Shown: positions 19,956 through 32,201 of the stretch, in pieces | Position numbering within the stretch: position 1 is the first letter of the stretch | How the letters are laid out: every line of letters begins with the position of its first letter | Assembly: GCA_964019135.1 (NCBI GenBank) | Contig: OZ025255.1 | Coordinates: 21,677,708 to 21,741,707, forward strand | Length of the DNA stretch: 64,000 bases | Direction: 5' to 3' | DNA from: Arenicola marina | Lineage: Eukaryota > Annelida > Polychaeta > Arenicolidae | The notes under the pieces: model-generated | Seen by the model: only the letters and a program-made list of their open reading frames with translations | Database searches by the model: none | Told to the model about the DNA's origin: nothing | Position numbers and translations under genes: made by a program

Positions 19956-20650
19956 GTGAGTAACTGGAATTTCATTGAGGTATTGTCCTTCCCCGTCGTT
20001 AGTTATCTTTGTTATGTACTGATTAAAGCTTTTATGTCATGTAGACTCGAAAGAAGACGGCAGACACTGTTGCTCAGTCAGCCGAGAACTCTGAGGACAG
20101 TGGCTAAAACATTCCATCAGGCTGTCTATGCTAATAATTAATAAATCTTACGATTATCGATTTTCTTGTTGTACTGGTTGTGCGAATGTTAGCAATATTA
20201 TCTGAAAAAAAACATATATTTTCACGTGGTCGCAACGTTGGGACCAACACAAAAATAACGTTGTGTCGACGTTGTCGTGCCGTTAACCTGTTTCCTGGGT
20301 TTATAGCCCTTTTTAGTACCCCCCCCCCCCCCCCCACTTCTCACCTCCGGGCCATGAAAGGCCATATAGTCACAAGTAGGTAGGCTGTTCATATGCGGAG
20401 AGCTTGCTACATACACTCTGGCAAACACAGATTTTTTATCGTCAACCATCTTATAAATTGTATGCGTTGCTCGTAAGGGCTCAGCCCGAGTTATAACATG
20501 TCTATCTATGCGTTGCTCCCCCGGGTTATAACTGATACTGTGTATCTATGCAGTGCACTGTTTGACTTACTCAAGGTGAGTCCACTTGCTCCGCTCGCGG
20601 GGCGTCTAGCGTTCGTAGTAATAAGCGAAAGAAATAACAGTATGACAGTA
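19956..20650. other. end of duplication unit, no gene seen
   Basis: The stretch contains an AACGTTG-rich segment at 20235-20280 and duplicated GTTATAAC...CTATCTATGC words at about 20490-20550. The final bases ATAAGCGAAAGAAATAACAG match the outer end of the inverted-repeat element that follows copy 3 at 51673. Confidence 0.5.
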
Positions 20651-21583
20651 TATAAGTTGGACATTGTAGTAGATAGTGGATTGAATCTTCAGGTTTTTTA
20701 GTACAACCGTTTTGACAGTATTTGGTGGGGATGAAACCATAGTTGTACCTATGAGCGTTGAGGCCACTAAGGCCAAGACGCAGTCTGCAATGATTGACGG
20801 CTGCATAACCCGTAAACATGTCATACAGTGCATTGCGCGAATTGAAAAAACGTTCTTTATATGAAGATTTAAATGACATATATGACCCCGACTGCCTCAG
20901 TTCAGGCGGCAAGTTGTTCCATGCGCGAGCTGTGCTCCACAAGAAAGAGTTCATAACATAACTTTTTTTACAGCTTAGAATGTATAAATCAGTACTTCTG
21001 CGGAGCACATGGTGAGAAATATCTGAGGTCTGGGGTGGAACGAGAGACGAGAGGTAACTCGGAGATAAATTGTTAATCATCTTATATAGCAGACAGAGAC
21101 TAAAATAAGTACGTCTGGTAGATAAGAGTTCAACACCAGTTTCTGCAATAAGTTTAGCATTAGGCGTGCTGGCGTATGCCCTCGTCGCCGTGAGTAATGC
21201 CTGGCGCTGCACGCCCTCTAGTTTTTCGCTTTGATACTTAGTAAGGTTGCTGTGAAAGACAGGGGTGGCGTATTCTAATAGTGGTCTAATATGCGTTTTA
21301 TAAACGCATAACTTGGTTTTCCTATCAACTTGCTTAGGCATACGCTTCAATAGAGCAACAGACTTAGAAGATCTGCACACCATGTTGTTAACTTGTGTAT
21401 CCCAGTTCATGTTTCTGGTGAGAGTGACACCAAGGGGGGTATGACTGTCTACGCGCCGTATTTTGGTTGAACCCAGGTACAAGTCTAGTTCATTAGGTCT
21501 CTGAAGCTTCTTACTTAAAGTCATATACACTGTTTTCGTCGGATTAAAACTTATTCTCCACTGGCAGGCCCAATTTCATAAAT
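20651..21583 (-). mobile_element. LINE fragment truncated by the duplication breakpoint, copy 2
   Basis: This is the 5' portion of the same LINE copy seen at 3852-5214. The 3' end, including poly(A), is missing because the duplication breakpoint cut the reverse-transcriptase frame. An open frame continues across the joint (20571-21530, minus strand) and gains about 30 unrelated residues from the neighbouring unit's end. Confidence 0.9.
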
Positions 21584-21680
21584 AGAATAGGGTTGCCTAT
21601 GAAATGGCATAGAAAGGCCCCATATTAAGAGGAAATGTGTATCTGGTGACCAGGGAGATTGTTTCCTACCATACGGCCGT
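21584..21680. repeat. 167-bp satellite remnant, copy 2
   Basis: This partial unit, starting AGAATAGGGTTGCCTATG, is the counterpart of 5215-5310. Confidence 0.8.
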
Positions 21681-22220
21681 TCTAGTAGTACAGCCGTCGA
21701 TCCTGTCCATAAACTCTTGGTAAACAGGTTGTGTTGATTTCGAGCCTCTGATTTCCACCCTATGCACATCCCTATTATCGCCCATCAAAAAATGAACTAT
21801 AATAAACCCTCGCGGCGTTGAGCGAAATAGGGTTACGGTACCCGTGTGTGTCTATGACCAGTCCAGACGTGACCAGTGCGTTTTTCTTTTAACAAAGTTC
21901 ACTAATTCTCTACATATTTAAATGAATACTCACTTAAAATGTCCCACCATGTCCACCACGTAACTCTGTGCTGACAGTGAGAAGGAGAGTATCACTCCCG
22001 GAAGCACTTGCTGAAACCGTTTCAACGTTTTCAGTAAGTGGCAGATATTGTAACTGGAAGATCACAACTGGCAGACTCCGGCGCGAGAGATACACACTTG
22101 AGCTGCTGAGTCATGTAGATAAGTGGAGCACCATAGCCGTGCTGACTGCTTTTTGCCTATGTCGAGTTATCACCCTGTACAAAACAGTGGCCAGGGTGAT
22201 TTAGCACTAGAGACATTTAT

Positions 22221-23162
22221 GAGCCTGTATCTGTGGTCAGGCCTGGTTAGACTTGTCTGCTAGCTCTGGGTGCGAGGATGGGCCTGTAGCTATGGTCAGG
22301 GCTGGTACGACTTGTCTGCTAGCTCTGGGTGCGAGGATGAGCCTGTAGCTGTGGTCAGGGCTGGTACGACTTGTCTGCTGGCTCTGGGTGCGAGGATGAG
22401 CCTGTAGCTGTGGTCAGGGCTGGTACGACTTGTCTGCTAGCTCTGGGTGCGAGGATGAGCCTGTAGCTGTGGTCAGGGCTGGTACGACTTGTCTGCTAGC
22501 TCTGGATGCGAGGATGAGCCTGTAGCTGTGGTCAGGGCTGGTACGACTTGTCTGCTAGCTCTGGGTGCGAGGATGAGCCTGTAGCTGTGGTCATGACTGG
22601 TACGACTTGTCTGCTAGCTCTGGGTGCGAGGATGAGCCTGTAGCTGTGGTCAGGGCGGGTACGATTTGTCTGCTAGCTCTAGGTGCGAGGATGAGCCTGT
22701 AGCTCTGGTCATGACTGGTACGACTTGTCTGCTAGCTCTGGGTGCGAGGATGAGCCTGTAGCTGTGGTCAGGGCTGGTACGCTTTGTCTGCTAGCTCTGG
22801 GTGCGAGGATGAGCCTGTAGCTGTGGTCAGGGCTGGTACGACTTGTCTGCTAGCTCTGGGTGCGAGGATGAGCCTGTAGCTGTGGTCAGGGTTGGTATAA
22901 CTTGTCTGCTAGCTCTGGATGCGAGGATGAGCCTGTAGCTGTGGTCAGGGCTGGTACGACTTGTCTGCTAGCTCTGGGTGCGAGGATGAGCCTGTAGCTG
23001 TGGTCATGACTGGTACGACTTGTCTGCTAGCTCTGGGTGCGAGGATGAGCCTGTAGCTGTGGTCATGACTGGTACGACTTGTCTGCTGGCTCTGGGTGCG
23101 AGGATGAGCCTGTAGCTGTGGTCAGGGCTGGTACGACATGTCTGCTGGCTCTGGGTGCGAGG
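22221..23162. repeat. 59-bp satellite, left block, copy 2
   Basis: About sixteen 59-bp units, four more than in copy 1. The extra units carry the TCATGACTGG variant, so the expansion was local. Confidence 0.92.
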
Positions 23163-23892
23163 TTGGCGCAAGTGCCCCCCAGGCAAGCCCGTTTCTCTAG
23201 GGGCACAACGGTAACAATGTTAAAATCCTTCGACGTTAGTAGGGAATCGACTGTAGCTTTTACTATAATGTGGGCGCGTACAATAATAGTGCTTACGTAT
23301 TCTATATACCTTGTTCTATCTTCTGACATCAAGAAAGTGTGTCGACACTAGGTTGTTTCGGTTATATTTTCGCGAAGAAATGTTGGAGCACACAACTGTT
23401 CCCGACCAGCCATCCGCCATATTTGTTTTTGGCGGATGCCGGTACCTGTGAATGCGACTTGGTTCCTCCTTTCCGTTAGCATATGACTCTCCGCTAGAGG
23501 GCCTTGTCAGTCGCTCACTTTGAACTTAAGGACAACAGCAGCGCCCTCTTTCACAGGTCATTGACTGTTACAAAGTTTGGGACCCAGGCTACAAATCGTT
23601 CAAATGGTGGCGGGATTCGCCAGGTGGCGCTGCATATGCATGGCCGTTGGTAGGGAAAAGTCGTATGCTCCAACATTTGTTCGCAAAATTATGACTGCAA
23701 CTATATAGTGTTGACACTTTTTCTTGATGTCAGAAGATAGAACAAGGTATATAGAATACGTAAGCACTATTATTGTACGCGCCCACATTATAATAAAAGC
23801 TACAGCCGATTCCCTACTAACGTCGAAGGATTTTAACATTGTTACCGTTGCGCCCCTAGAGAAGCGGGCTTGCCTGGGGGCACTTGCGCCAA
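23163..23892. mobile_element. Mutator-like MITE, 730 bp, copy 2
   Basis: This is the counterpart of 9903-10632 with the same 9-bp target duplication GGTGCGAGG (23154-23162 and 23893-23901) and only scattered substitutions. Confidence 0.88.
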
Positions 23893-25434
23893 GGTGCGAG
23901 GATGAGCCTGTAGCTGTGGTCAGGGCTGGTACGATATGTCTGTTGGCTCTTGGTGCGAGGATGAGCCTGTAGCTATGGTCAGGGCTGGTACGACTTGTCT
24001 GCTAGCTCTTGGTGCGAGGATGAGCCTGTAGCTGTGGTCAGGGCTGGTACGACTTGTCTGCTGGCTCTGGGTGCGAGGATGAGCCTGTAGCTGTGGTCAG
24101 GGCTGGTACGACTTGTCTGCTAGCTCTGGGTGCGAGGATGAGCCTGTAGCTCTGGTCAGGGCTGGTACGACATGTCTGCTAGCTCTGGGTGCGAGGATGG
24201 GCTTGTGGCTGTGGTCAGGGCTGGTACGATATGTCTGTTGGCTCTTGGTGCGAGGATGAGCCTGTAGCTGTGGTCAGGGCTGGTACGACTTGTCTGCTGG
24301 CTCTGGGTGCGAGGATGAGCCTGTAGCTCTGGTCAGGGCTGGTACGACTTGTCTGCTAGCTCTGGGTGCGAGGATGAGCCTGTAGCTGTGGTCAGGGCTG
24401 GTACGACTTGTCTGCTAGCTCTGGGTGCGAGGATGAGCCTGTAGCTATGGTCAGGGCTGGTACGACTTGTCTGCTAGCTCTGGGTGCGAGGATGAGCCTG
24501 TAGCTGTGGTCAGGGCTGGTACGACTTGTCTGCTAGCTCTGGGTGCGAGGATGAGCCTGTAGCTCTGGTCAGGGCTGGTACGACATGTCTGCTAGCTCTG
24601 GGTGCGAGGATGAGCCTGTAGCTGTGGTCAGGGCTGGTACGACATGTCTGCTGGCTCTGGGTGCGAGGATGGGCCTGCGGCTGTGGTCAGGGCTGGTACG
24701 ATATGTCTGTTGGCTCTGGGTGCGAGGATGGGCCTGTAGCTCTGGTCAGGGCTGGTACGACTTGTCTGCTAGCTCTGGGTGCGAGGATGAGCCTGTAGCT
24801 GTGGTCAGGGCTGGTACGACTTGTCTGCTAGCTCTGGGTGCGAGGATGAGCCTGTAGCTATGGTCAGGGCTGGTACGACTTGTCTGCTAGCTCTGGGTGC
24901 GAGGATGAGCCTGTAGCTGTGGTCAGGGCTGGTACGACTTGTCTGCTAGCTCTGGGTGCGAGGATGAGCCTGTAGCTGTGGTCAGGGCTGGTACGACTTG
25001 TCTGCTAGCTCTGGGTGCAAGGATGAGCCTGTAGCTATGGTCAGGGCTGGTACGACTTGTCTGCTAGCTCTTGGTGCGAGGATGAACCTGTAGCTGTGGT
25101 CAGGGCTGGTACGACTTGTCTGCTAGCTCTGGGTGCGAGGATGAGCCTGTAGCTGTGGTCAGGGCTGGTACGACATGTCTGCTAGCTCTGGGTGCGAGGA
25201 TGAGCCTGTAGCTGTGGTCAGGGCTGGTACGACTTGTCTGCTAGCTCTAGGTGCGAGGATGAGCCTGTAGCTCTGGTCAGGGCTGGTACGACATGTCTGC
25301 TAGCTCTGGGTGCGAGGATGGGCCTGCGGCTGTGGTCAGGGCTGGTACGATATGTCTGCTGGCTCTGGGTGCGAGGATGGGCCTGTGGCTGTAGTCAGGG
25401 CTGGTACGATATGTCTGCTAGCTCTGGGTGCGAG
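23893..25434. repeat. 59-bp satellite, right block, copy 2
   Basis: About 26 units, one fewer than in copy 1, ending at GAGTATGAACCACGC. Variant order differs from copy 1 but matches copy 3. Confidence 0.92.
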
Positions 25435-25740
25435 TATGAACCACGCATGTACAATGAATTTATGAGCGATATATCGCTTTACTTCGGGTGGGGACTTCCT
25501 AGCCAGGATGACAGATCCACAGGGCGTGGGTTGACGCTATTGCTCCTGCCTTTCGGACATGTTTCATCCAACCCAAATTCTTTGTCCCGGAAGGTTTTTT
25601 TGTCCGCTTTAGCCTTCATGTGTACACATATAGAATAAACCTTCAACTTTTCATTTCACCGGGAAATAGATCTGAAATGAATATATGCAGATATATAGGC
25701 CCATCCTGTTTGAACAAACGGTGACAAGGAACCACCTTAA

Positions 25741-25951
25741 TAACAAATTATTGTAGTGTGCTCTGCCAGTGGCCGGTGTGGGGTTTGAATCCCACCCGTG
25801 GAAATGTCAATGTTTGTGTTGTAGAAAGATCCCATGACTTTTTCGCAAAGAGCAGGGGGCTCCTCATTTCCATTGTCGCGATAGGACATAGAGCCTTGGA
25901 ACACGTTACTTTTATGACTCGCATGCGGAAGTCAACATTTATAATAGATAT
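25741..25951 (+). mobile_element. tRNA-related SINE-like fragment, copy 2
   Basis: This is the counterpart of 12540-12750, with the same T-arm-like GTGGGGTTTGAATCCCAC. Confidence 0.4.
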
Positions 25952-25956
25952 TGTGA

Positions 25957-26118
25957 CAGGGGCGGATCTAGGGGGGAAACGGGGGTTGCAACCCCCCCCC
26001 CCCTGGAAACCTGAACATACACTGTTAAAGTCGACTTCTCCGAGAACCCCCCCCCCCCCCCCGGGCGCAAGTTTTCAGAGAGCTCCCCCCCCACCCTTGG
26101 CAAATAGATCCGCCCCTG
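25957..26118. mobile_element. short hAT-type MITE, copy 2
   Basis: This is the counterpart of 12756-12918, with the same termini and a different C-run length. Confidence 0.8.
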
Positions 26119-26350
26119 AATTGTGACACGTATTAGATATTGATATAGGTATTGCTAACTCGCATTGGGTAGGATATTGCTAACTCGCATTATACATTGC
26201 TAACTCGCAAGAGTTGACTACGTTGTTCAGAATCTATTCGGGTCGAGACAATGAGTCAACACTGTATACCTTTTTTTCCTTTTTCGTTTGAAACGTGAGG
26301 AAAATATGATGTTTGCGCGTGGGTAATCCCCAGCAGCCAAGCCCGACCGA

Positions 26351-26695
26351 GTGATTGGCTGGGCCACTCTCCAACCAAGGGTGACGTCACCGGCTAGCGA
26401 GCGAGCGAAACCAGTGATTGCGAGTTCTAAGCGAGGCAAGGCTGGCTGGGCGACCACTTGTACTGAAGTTTTATATTGCCTTCGCACAGAGGCGTGCTCG
26501 TTTGCGGGCTGGGTGGGTGAAGGAGGGGGTTGTACAGAGTAGGGGAGGGAGACACCGTAACGTGGTCGGCGATCCGATGGGGCCATCAACACGCCGCAAA
26601 GACGCCATTTCGAGTCACCGCAGTTGGCTGAGCTGGTTGATTCTGAGTTAAACTTGCAAGCACAGGTCCGCGTTAGTAATTAAGAGGTGAGTGTT
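26351..26695 (+). promoter_or_regulatory. CpG-rich promoter-like block with a splice donor, copy 2
   Basis: Inverted CCAAT, CRE (GTGACGTCAC) and the donor AAGAG|GTGAGT are all kept. The first YY1-like site is altered (CGCCATTTCGAG). Confidence 0.4.
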
Positions 26696-26867
26696 TCCGT
26701 TGGGTTCGGTTTGGAAGTGTTATTTTTTCCTTGCTCACTTCTCTGTAGTGGGGCGAGGTTTCGGTCGTAAACTGAGTGTGACCTACAGCCTGACACGGCG
26801 AAGCCTTGAGGTAGCGGACGTAAACTGGAAGTAAACAAAATGGCGTTTTTTCTGAGACGTGCAATTG

Positions 26868-28196
26868 TGGCGTCGTGACCTGTGGCGTAACGTGTGGCGC
26901 AACGTGTGGCGTCGTAACGTGTGGCGTAACGTGTGGCGTAACATGTGGCGTAACGTGTGGCGTAACGTGTGGTGTAACATGTGGCGTAACGTGTGGCGTA
27001 ACATGTGGCGTAACATGTGGCGTAACATGTGGCGTAACGTGTGGCGTAACGTGTGGCGTAACATGTGGTGTAACATGTGGTGTAACGTGTGGTGTAACAT
27101 GTGGCGTAACGTGTGGTGTAACATGTGGCGTAACGTGTGGTGTAACATGTGGCGTAACGTGTGGCGTAACGTGTGGCGTAACGTGTGGCGTAACATGTGG
27201 CGTAACGTGTGGCGTAACGTGTGGCGTAACGTGTGGCGTAACGTGTGGCGTAACGTGTGGTGTAACATGTGGCGTAACGTGTGGTGTAACGTGTGGTGTA
27301 ACATGTGGCGTAACGTGTGGCGTAACGTGTGGCGTAACGTGTGGTGTAACATGTGGCGTAACGTGTGGTGTAACATGTGGCGTAACGTGTGGCGTAATGT
27401 GTGGTGTAACGTGTGGCGTAACGTGTGGCGTAACGTGTGGTGTAACGTATGGCGTAACGTGTGGCGTAACGTGTGGTGTAACATGTGGCGTAACGTGTGG
27501 TGTAACATGTGGCGTAACGTGTGGTGTAACATGTGGCGTAACGTGTGGCGTAATGTGTGGTGTAACATGTGGCGTAACGTGTGGTGTAACATGTGGCGTA
27601 ACGTGTGGCGTAACGTGTGGCGTAACGTGTGGCGTAACGTGTGGTGTAACATATGGCGTAACGTGTGGCGTAACGTGTGGTGTAACATGTGGCGTAACGT
27701 GTGGTGTAACATGTGGCGTAACGTGTGGCGTAACGTGTGGTGTAACATGTGGCGTAACGTGTGGCGTAACGTGTGGTGTAACGTGTGGCGTAACGTGTGG
27801 CGTAACATGTGGCGTAACGTGTGGCGTAACGTGTGGCGTAACGTGTGGCGTAACATATGGCGTAACGTGTGGCGTAACGTGTGGCGTAACGTGTGGCGTA
27901 ACGTGTGGTGTAACATGTGGCGTAACGTGTGGTGTAACATGTGGCGTAACATGTGGCGTAACGTGTGGCGTAACGTGTGGTGTAACATGTGGCGTAACGT
28001 GTGGCGTAACGTGTGGCGTAACGTGTGGTGTAACATGTGGCGTAACGTGTGGCGTAACATGTGGCGTAACGTGTGGTGTAACATGTGGCGTAACGTGTGG
28101 CGTAACGTGTGGCGTCGTGACGTGTGGTGTAACATGTGGCGTAACGTGTGGCATCGTAACATGTGTCGTAACGTGTGGCGTAACGTGTGACGTTTG
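26868..28196. repeat. 12-bp CpG-dense minisatellite, copy 2 (about 110 units)
   Basis: The unit is the same as in copy 1, but the array is longer and the order of the CG and TG/CA variants differs. The variant order is the same as in copy 3, as judged from identical predicted peptides over more than 440 codons. Confidence 0.92.
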
Positions 28197-30378
28197 GCGT
28201 CAGTCACTTTAAGGATGTGACATCAGTCACATAGGGCTATAAAGTCTCGTTCGCTTAGACTTCCGGTTTACTCATTTTGGGGACAAACAAACGAAGCACG
28301 TGTTCGGAACGAGTTTAGAATCTCTGCGCACACTGGTATCCTGACTATCTGTGACGTAGGCGTGACGTGTATGTTACGCAAAGAGAGAGACTGGGAACCA
28401 GACTACCTGCGCAAAAGCCAGGCGCCAAGGGGTGGGTATATTGCGGAAGACCTAGCGCTATGATTAAAAATATTTAAGAAATATAGCTTCACAAAACGGA
28501 TAGATGACATATTTTTTGTTCGTTTGCGCCATCACAATGACGAATATTTGTTACGACGGGACAATACGACTGAGAAACTAACGTTTCTTTGCATTTCCTG
28601 CGAAAACGAGACATTATGACGTCACACGGATTCTCTCCGGTGACAACGTTGGGGCAACGCTTCAAACAGAAAACTTACAAAAATTAAGAAACTTGGTCTT
28701 TTCGTGATCCAAAAGTGATACGAAAACATCCAACTGGTCTTATTTTATCTTTACCATGTGGTTTAATGACGCACCCGTGTGTTGTTACTCCATGTACTGC
28801 ATAATTTGACAGCGGAATGGTTAAGTCGATCACTTGCTCTCGCCATTTTTGTTACCGCGGAGGCACGCGAAACCCTGTGACGTCACTCGCTGTTTGGTGA
28901 ACTTGCGAAAGCCCGGGTGCAAGGCTAAATTTAGAACGTTATTTTTAGCTTTCGAGTGTTTTGAAGGCGGATTTTTCCTTGTATATTCCCAAAGTTCTGC
29001 GCTTCATCGCCTCCAAATATTTTAACGTATATCTCTCATAGCTATGTTTAGTGAAATGGTACTCATAGTCTTTAGAATATACCTGGAAAGAAAGTGACTT
29101 ATAGCTGCCTATACTTCAACATGGAGCACGTGTGTTTGTTTGTCCCCAAAACTGAAGTCTCGCAGCCCGATCGCGAGAACTGTATAGCCCTATTAGGAGG
29201 TGACGACAGTCAAGTTACGGGTGTGAAATTTGTCACATTAGGAGGTGACGACGGTCACTTTACGGGTGTGACATCAGCCACATCAGGAGGTGACGACGGT
29301 CACTTTACGGGTGTGGCATCAGTCACATTAGGAGGTGACGACGGTCACTGTACGGATGTGACATCAGCCACATTTGGAGGTGACGGCGGTCACTTTACGG
29401 GTGTGACATCAGTCACATTAGGAGGTGACGACGGCCACTTTACGGATGTGACATCAGCCACATTAGGAGTTGACGATGGTCAATTTACGGGTGTGACATC
29501 AGTCACATTAGGACGTGACGACGGTCACTTTACGGGTGTGACATCTGTCTCATTAGGAGGTGATGACGGTCACTTTACGGGTGTGGCATCAGCCACATTA
29601 GGGGGTGACGACGGTCAATTTACGGGTGTGACATCAGTCACATTAGGACGTGACGACGGTCACTTTACGGGTGTGACGTCAGCCACATTAGGAGGTGATG
29701 ACGGTCACTTTACGGGTGTGACACCAGCCACATTAGGAGGTGACGACGGTCACTTTACGGGTGTGACGTCAGCCACATTAGGAGGTGACGACGGTCACTT
29801 TACGGGTGTGACACCAGCCAAATTAGGAGTTGACGACGGTCACTTTACCGGTGTGACATCAGTCACATTAGGAGGTGACGACGGTCAATTTACGGGTGTG
29901 ACATCAGTCACATTAGGAGGTGACGACGGGCACTTTAAGGGTGTGACATCAGTCACATTAGGAGGTGACGACGGTCACTTTACGGGTGTGACATCAGCCA
30001 CATTTGGAGGTGACGGCGGTCACTTTACGGGTGTGACATCAGTCACATTAGGAGGTGACGACGGCCACTTGACGGATGTGACATCAGCCACATTAGGAGT
30101 TGACGATGGTCAATTTACGGGTGTGACATCAGTCACATTAGGACGTGACGACGGTCACTTTACGGGTGTGACATCTGTCTCATTAGGAGGTGATGACGGT
30201 CACTTTACGGGTGTGACACCAGCCACATTAGGAGTTGACGACGGTCACTTTACCGGTGTGACATCAGTCACATTAGGAGGTGACGACGGTAAATTTACGG
30301 GTGTGACATGAGTCACATTAGGAGGTGACGACGGGCACTTTAAGGGTGTGACATCAGTCACATTAGAAAGTGACGACG
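28197..30378. repeat. 45-bp dyad-rich minisatellite, copy 2, split by a MITE
   Basis: A partial unit at 28197-28232 precedes the 959-bp MITE. About 26 units follow from 29192. An internal block of about seven units appears twice (29340-29580 and 29970-30220 share variant order), showing segmental expansion inside the array. The plus frame stays open for about 370 codons across the units. Confidence 0.9.
28233..29191. mobile_element. MITE with AGGGCTATA ends, 959 bp, copy 2
   Basis: Terminal inverted repeats of roughly 100 bp start AGGGCTATA. They include GGGGACAAACAAAC and a CACGTG core on both sides. The flanking dinucleotide is AT on each side, and removing the element plus one AT restores the array consensus CACATTAGGAGG exactly. 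Relatives in this window are at 42832-43790, 59690-60646 and, degraded, 48717-49578. No transposase was seen. The superfamily is uncertain, since a TA duplication (Tc1/mariner-like) fits the array consensus less well than AT. Confidence 0.8.
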
Positions 30379-30930
30379 ACGGGTCGAGACTGCCGTTGGG
30401 ATCAATGGAGTTTAGCAGAGTCAAGGACATACACCAATCTCGCAACAATAGTAACATTAATATTTTGTTGCATTGTGATTGATGCCATAGTTGAAGGGTA
30501 GTCATGTAATGAACGATGAAACTTAGTTAAATTTCGTATTTGCTCGTTGGATGGGAAGCGTTTATATCTCACATATGCTATTTGCTATGGCTTTACCCCA
30601 GCTTAAGGTTGTGTATTTTATGGAACTACATCTGCTTATGAGTTAAAAAATACATTAATCCGTGAATGGCAATGTAGGTGAATAAGAAATATGGCCACTG
30701 CGTGACCAGAACAAGTATTTTTCTTATGTAAATATATGGTGAGTCAGCATTGGCAAGCCCACACTTTGATTTGTTTAATTATGGGTTATATTTGGAATGC
30801 TATTGTAGGGGAACCGTAGTGGGGAGGGCGTCGGGGAGACAGCGTGTCTGGTAGCTAAGTAAGGCACCCGCGGGGAGAGGGGTCCAGCGGGATAGGTCGC
30901 CCAGTGCGAGGATCGGGGTGGGGTTGAGTG
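30379..30930. other. AT-rich spacer, no gene seen, copy 2
   Basis: This is the counterpart of 15731-16279. No exon was recognised. Confidence 0.5.
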
Positions 30931-31335
30931 ACCGCTGGATGTGGCCAGGGTGGTCGCCGAGCGTGGGATGGGGTAGAGCCGGCCCCAACCACTTGAGAGG
31001 GAGACCCCCACAACATCCGCGGGGTGGGGTGGCACACTAACCGGATATGACACCAGGCCAGGGGAGGGGCGGTGCGGACCGGGATGTGGCCAGGGTACTC
31101 CCGAGGGGTGGGGGGCAGAAGCTCTGACGGTGCCAGGGTGTCCCAGGGGGTGGGGCGGGCCCTATACAGGTTAGATAGATCGGGATGTGGCCAGGGTGCT
31201 CCCAGGGGGGTGAGGCGGGCCCTATGAAGGTTAGATAGAGCGGGATGTGGCCAGGGTACTCCCAGGGGTGGGGCGGGCCCTATGAAGGTTAGATAGAGCG
31301 GCATGTGGCCAGGGTACACCCAAGGGAGGGGGGGG
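30931..31335. repeat. G-rich 60-bp minisatellite, copy 2
   Basis: This is the counterpart of 16280-16685, with the same unit order and a different G-run length next to the TATA box. Confidence 0.8.
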
Positions 31336-31350
31336 GGACCCAGGCTTTAC

Positions 31351-31360
31351 TTATATAAAG
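31351..31360 (+). promoter_or_regulatory. TATA box, copy 2
   Basis: TTATATAAAG sits in the same position relative to the gene as in copy 1. Confidence 0.45.
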
Positions 31361-31724
31361 AGGGGAAGACCGGTGGGATGGAAAAAAGAGATGATCAGAG
31401 ACTGACTGACTGCATGGATTTATAAAAAGAAATAAACTCAAGAAATGGAATACATTGTTGAATCTCTATGTTAAAGTGGTGTCGCGAACGAAAGTGTCCG
31501 GAGTCAAGAACCTCACACTATTTATGAAACCCCAAGCTATAGCACATTGCTGTGTGAAGAAATCTATATCTGTTGCTCAGTCCAAACATCCAATGAATGT
31601 CAATACCTACATTGTATTGTATTGCAAACTTGCAGTATTTATCTTATTTTATAGCTTTGTCTATTTCGCTACCTGCTATTAAGATAAATCAGGAGATTTC
31701 GTTTTGAATTGCAGCTACTTAAAT

Positions 31725-32201
31725 ATGGATAAGGACGCAGCTGGTGTATCCTCCTTGGTGAAGAATGAGGCAGCCATGGCCCAGGAGTTTCCGGCGCCAG
31801 CGGGGATGTACGCCTCCCAGCCACCCCCACCGGGGATGTACCCGTCCCAGCCACCACCCCCGGCGGGAATGCACCTCGAGCTGCAACCCCCGGCGTACAG
31901 TGAGGCCATGATGGGCGTTCCAGGTCACGCGATGCAGCAGGGGCCTCAGCGACCGCACGTGCAGGCGGCCTCCACCCAAAGACCCAACTACCCCCGAGGC
32001 GTCCCGCCTCATCCCCAGGTGGTGGTGCCCGGCACGGTTCAACCGGGAAACCGGATGGCCGGCCAGACTGTGGTGGTCATGCGGCGGACGGATTTGGAAG
32101 AAGTGGCCTGGCGCAACAGAAACACGAGGATGACCAGCTGGGGCATTATCATCGGCGTCAAGGTCATCGCCATTATCATCATCGTCATCACCTTCCACTA
32201 G
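31725..32201 (+). CDS. proline-rich PPxY tail-anchored membrane protein, copy 2
   Basis: Predicted 158-residue protein, the tandem paralogue of 17073-17609. It has two rather than four decapeptide repeats of the MYASQPPPPG type, which accounts exactly for the 20-residue difference. The PPxY core survives as LQPPAYSE although the preceding residues changed. The tail anchor differs at several positions (MTSWGIIIGVKV and a T in the last residues) but stays hydrophobic. The splice acceptor before the start and the GTAAGTCGG donor after the stop are kept. The open frame argues for function or very recent duplication. The family is not recognised. Confidence 0.75.
   Translation: MDKDAAGVSSLVKNEAAMAQEFPAPAGMYASQPPPPGMYPSQPPPPAGMHLELQPPAYSEAMMGVPGHAMQQGPQRPHVQAASTQRPNYPRGVPPHPQVVVPGTVQPGNRMAGQTVVVMRRTDLEEVAWRNRNTRMTSWGIIIGVKVIAIIIIVITFH

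Larger units (their letters stand above)
4282..20650. repeat. segmental duplication, copy 1 (about 16.4 kb)
   Basis: The unit runs from inside the LINE (TATAAATTGGACATTG at about 4282) to the phrase ATAACAGTATGACAGTA at 20650, where the next copy begins. It carries the proline-rich gene at 17073-17609. It differs from copies 2 and 3 by a 3.3-kb insertion at 5794-9117, by absence of the 959-bp MITE in the 45-bp array, by shorter 12-bp and 45-bp arrays, and by two additional decapeptide repeats in the gene. Length arithmetic from those differences accounts for the size difference. Confidence 0.93.

Noticed and set aside
26673-28154. Long open frames (up to 493 codons) on both strands of the 12-bp arrays
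   Set aside because: The period is divisible by three, so all frames without a stop in the unit stay open. The peptides are pure tetrapeptide repeats.
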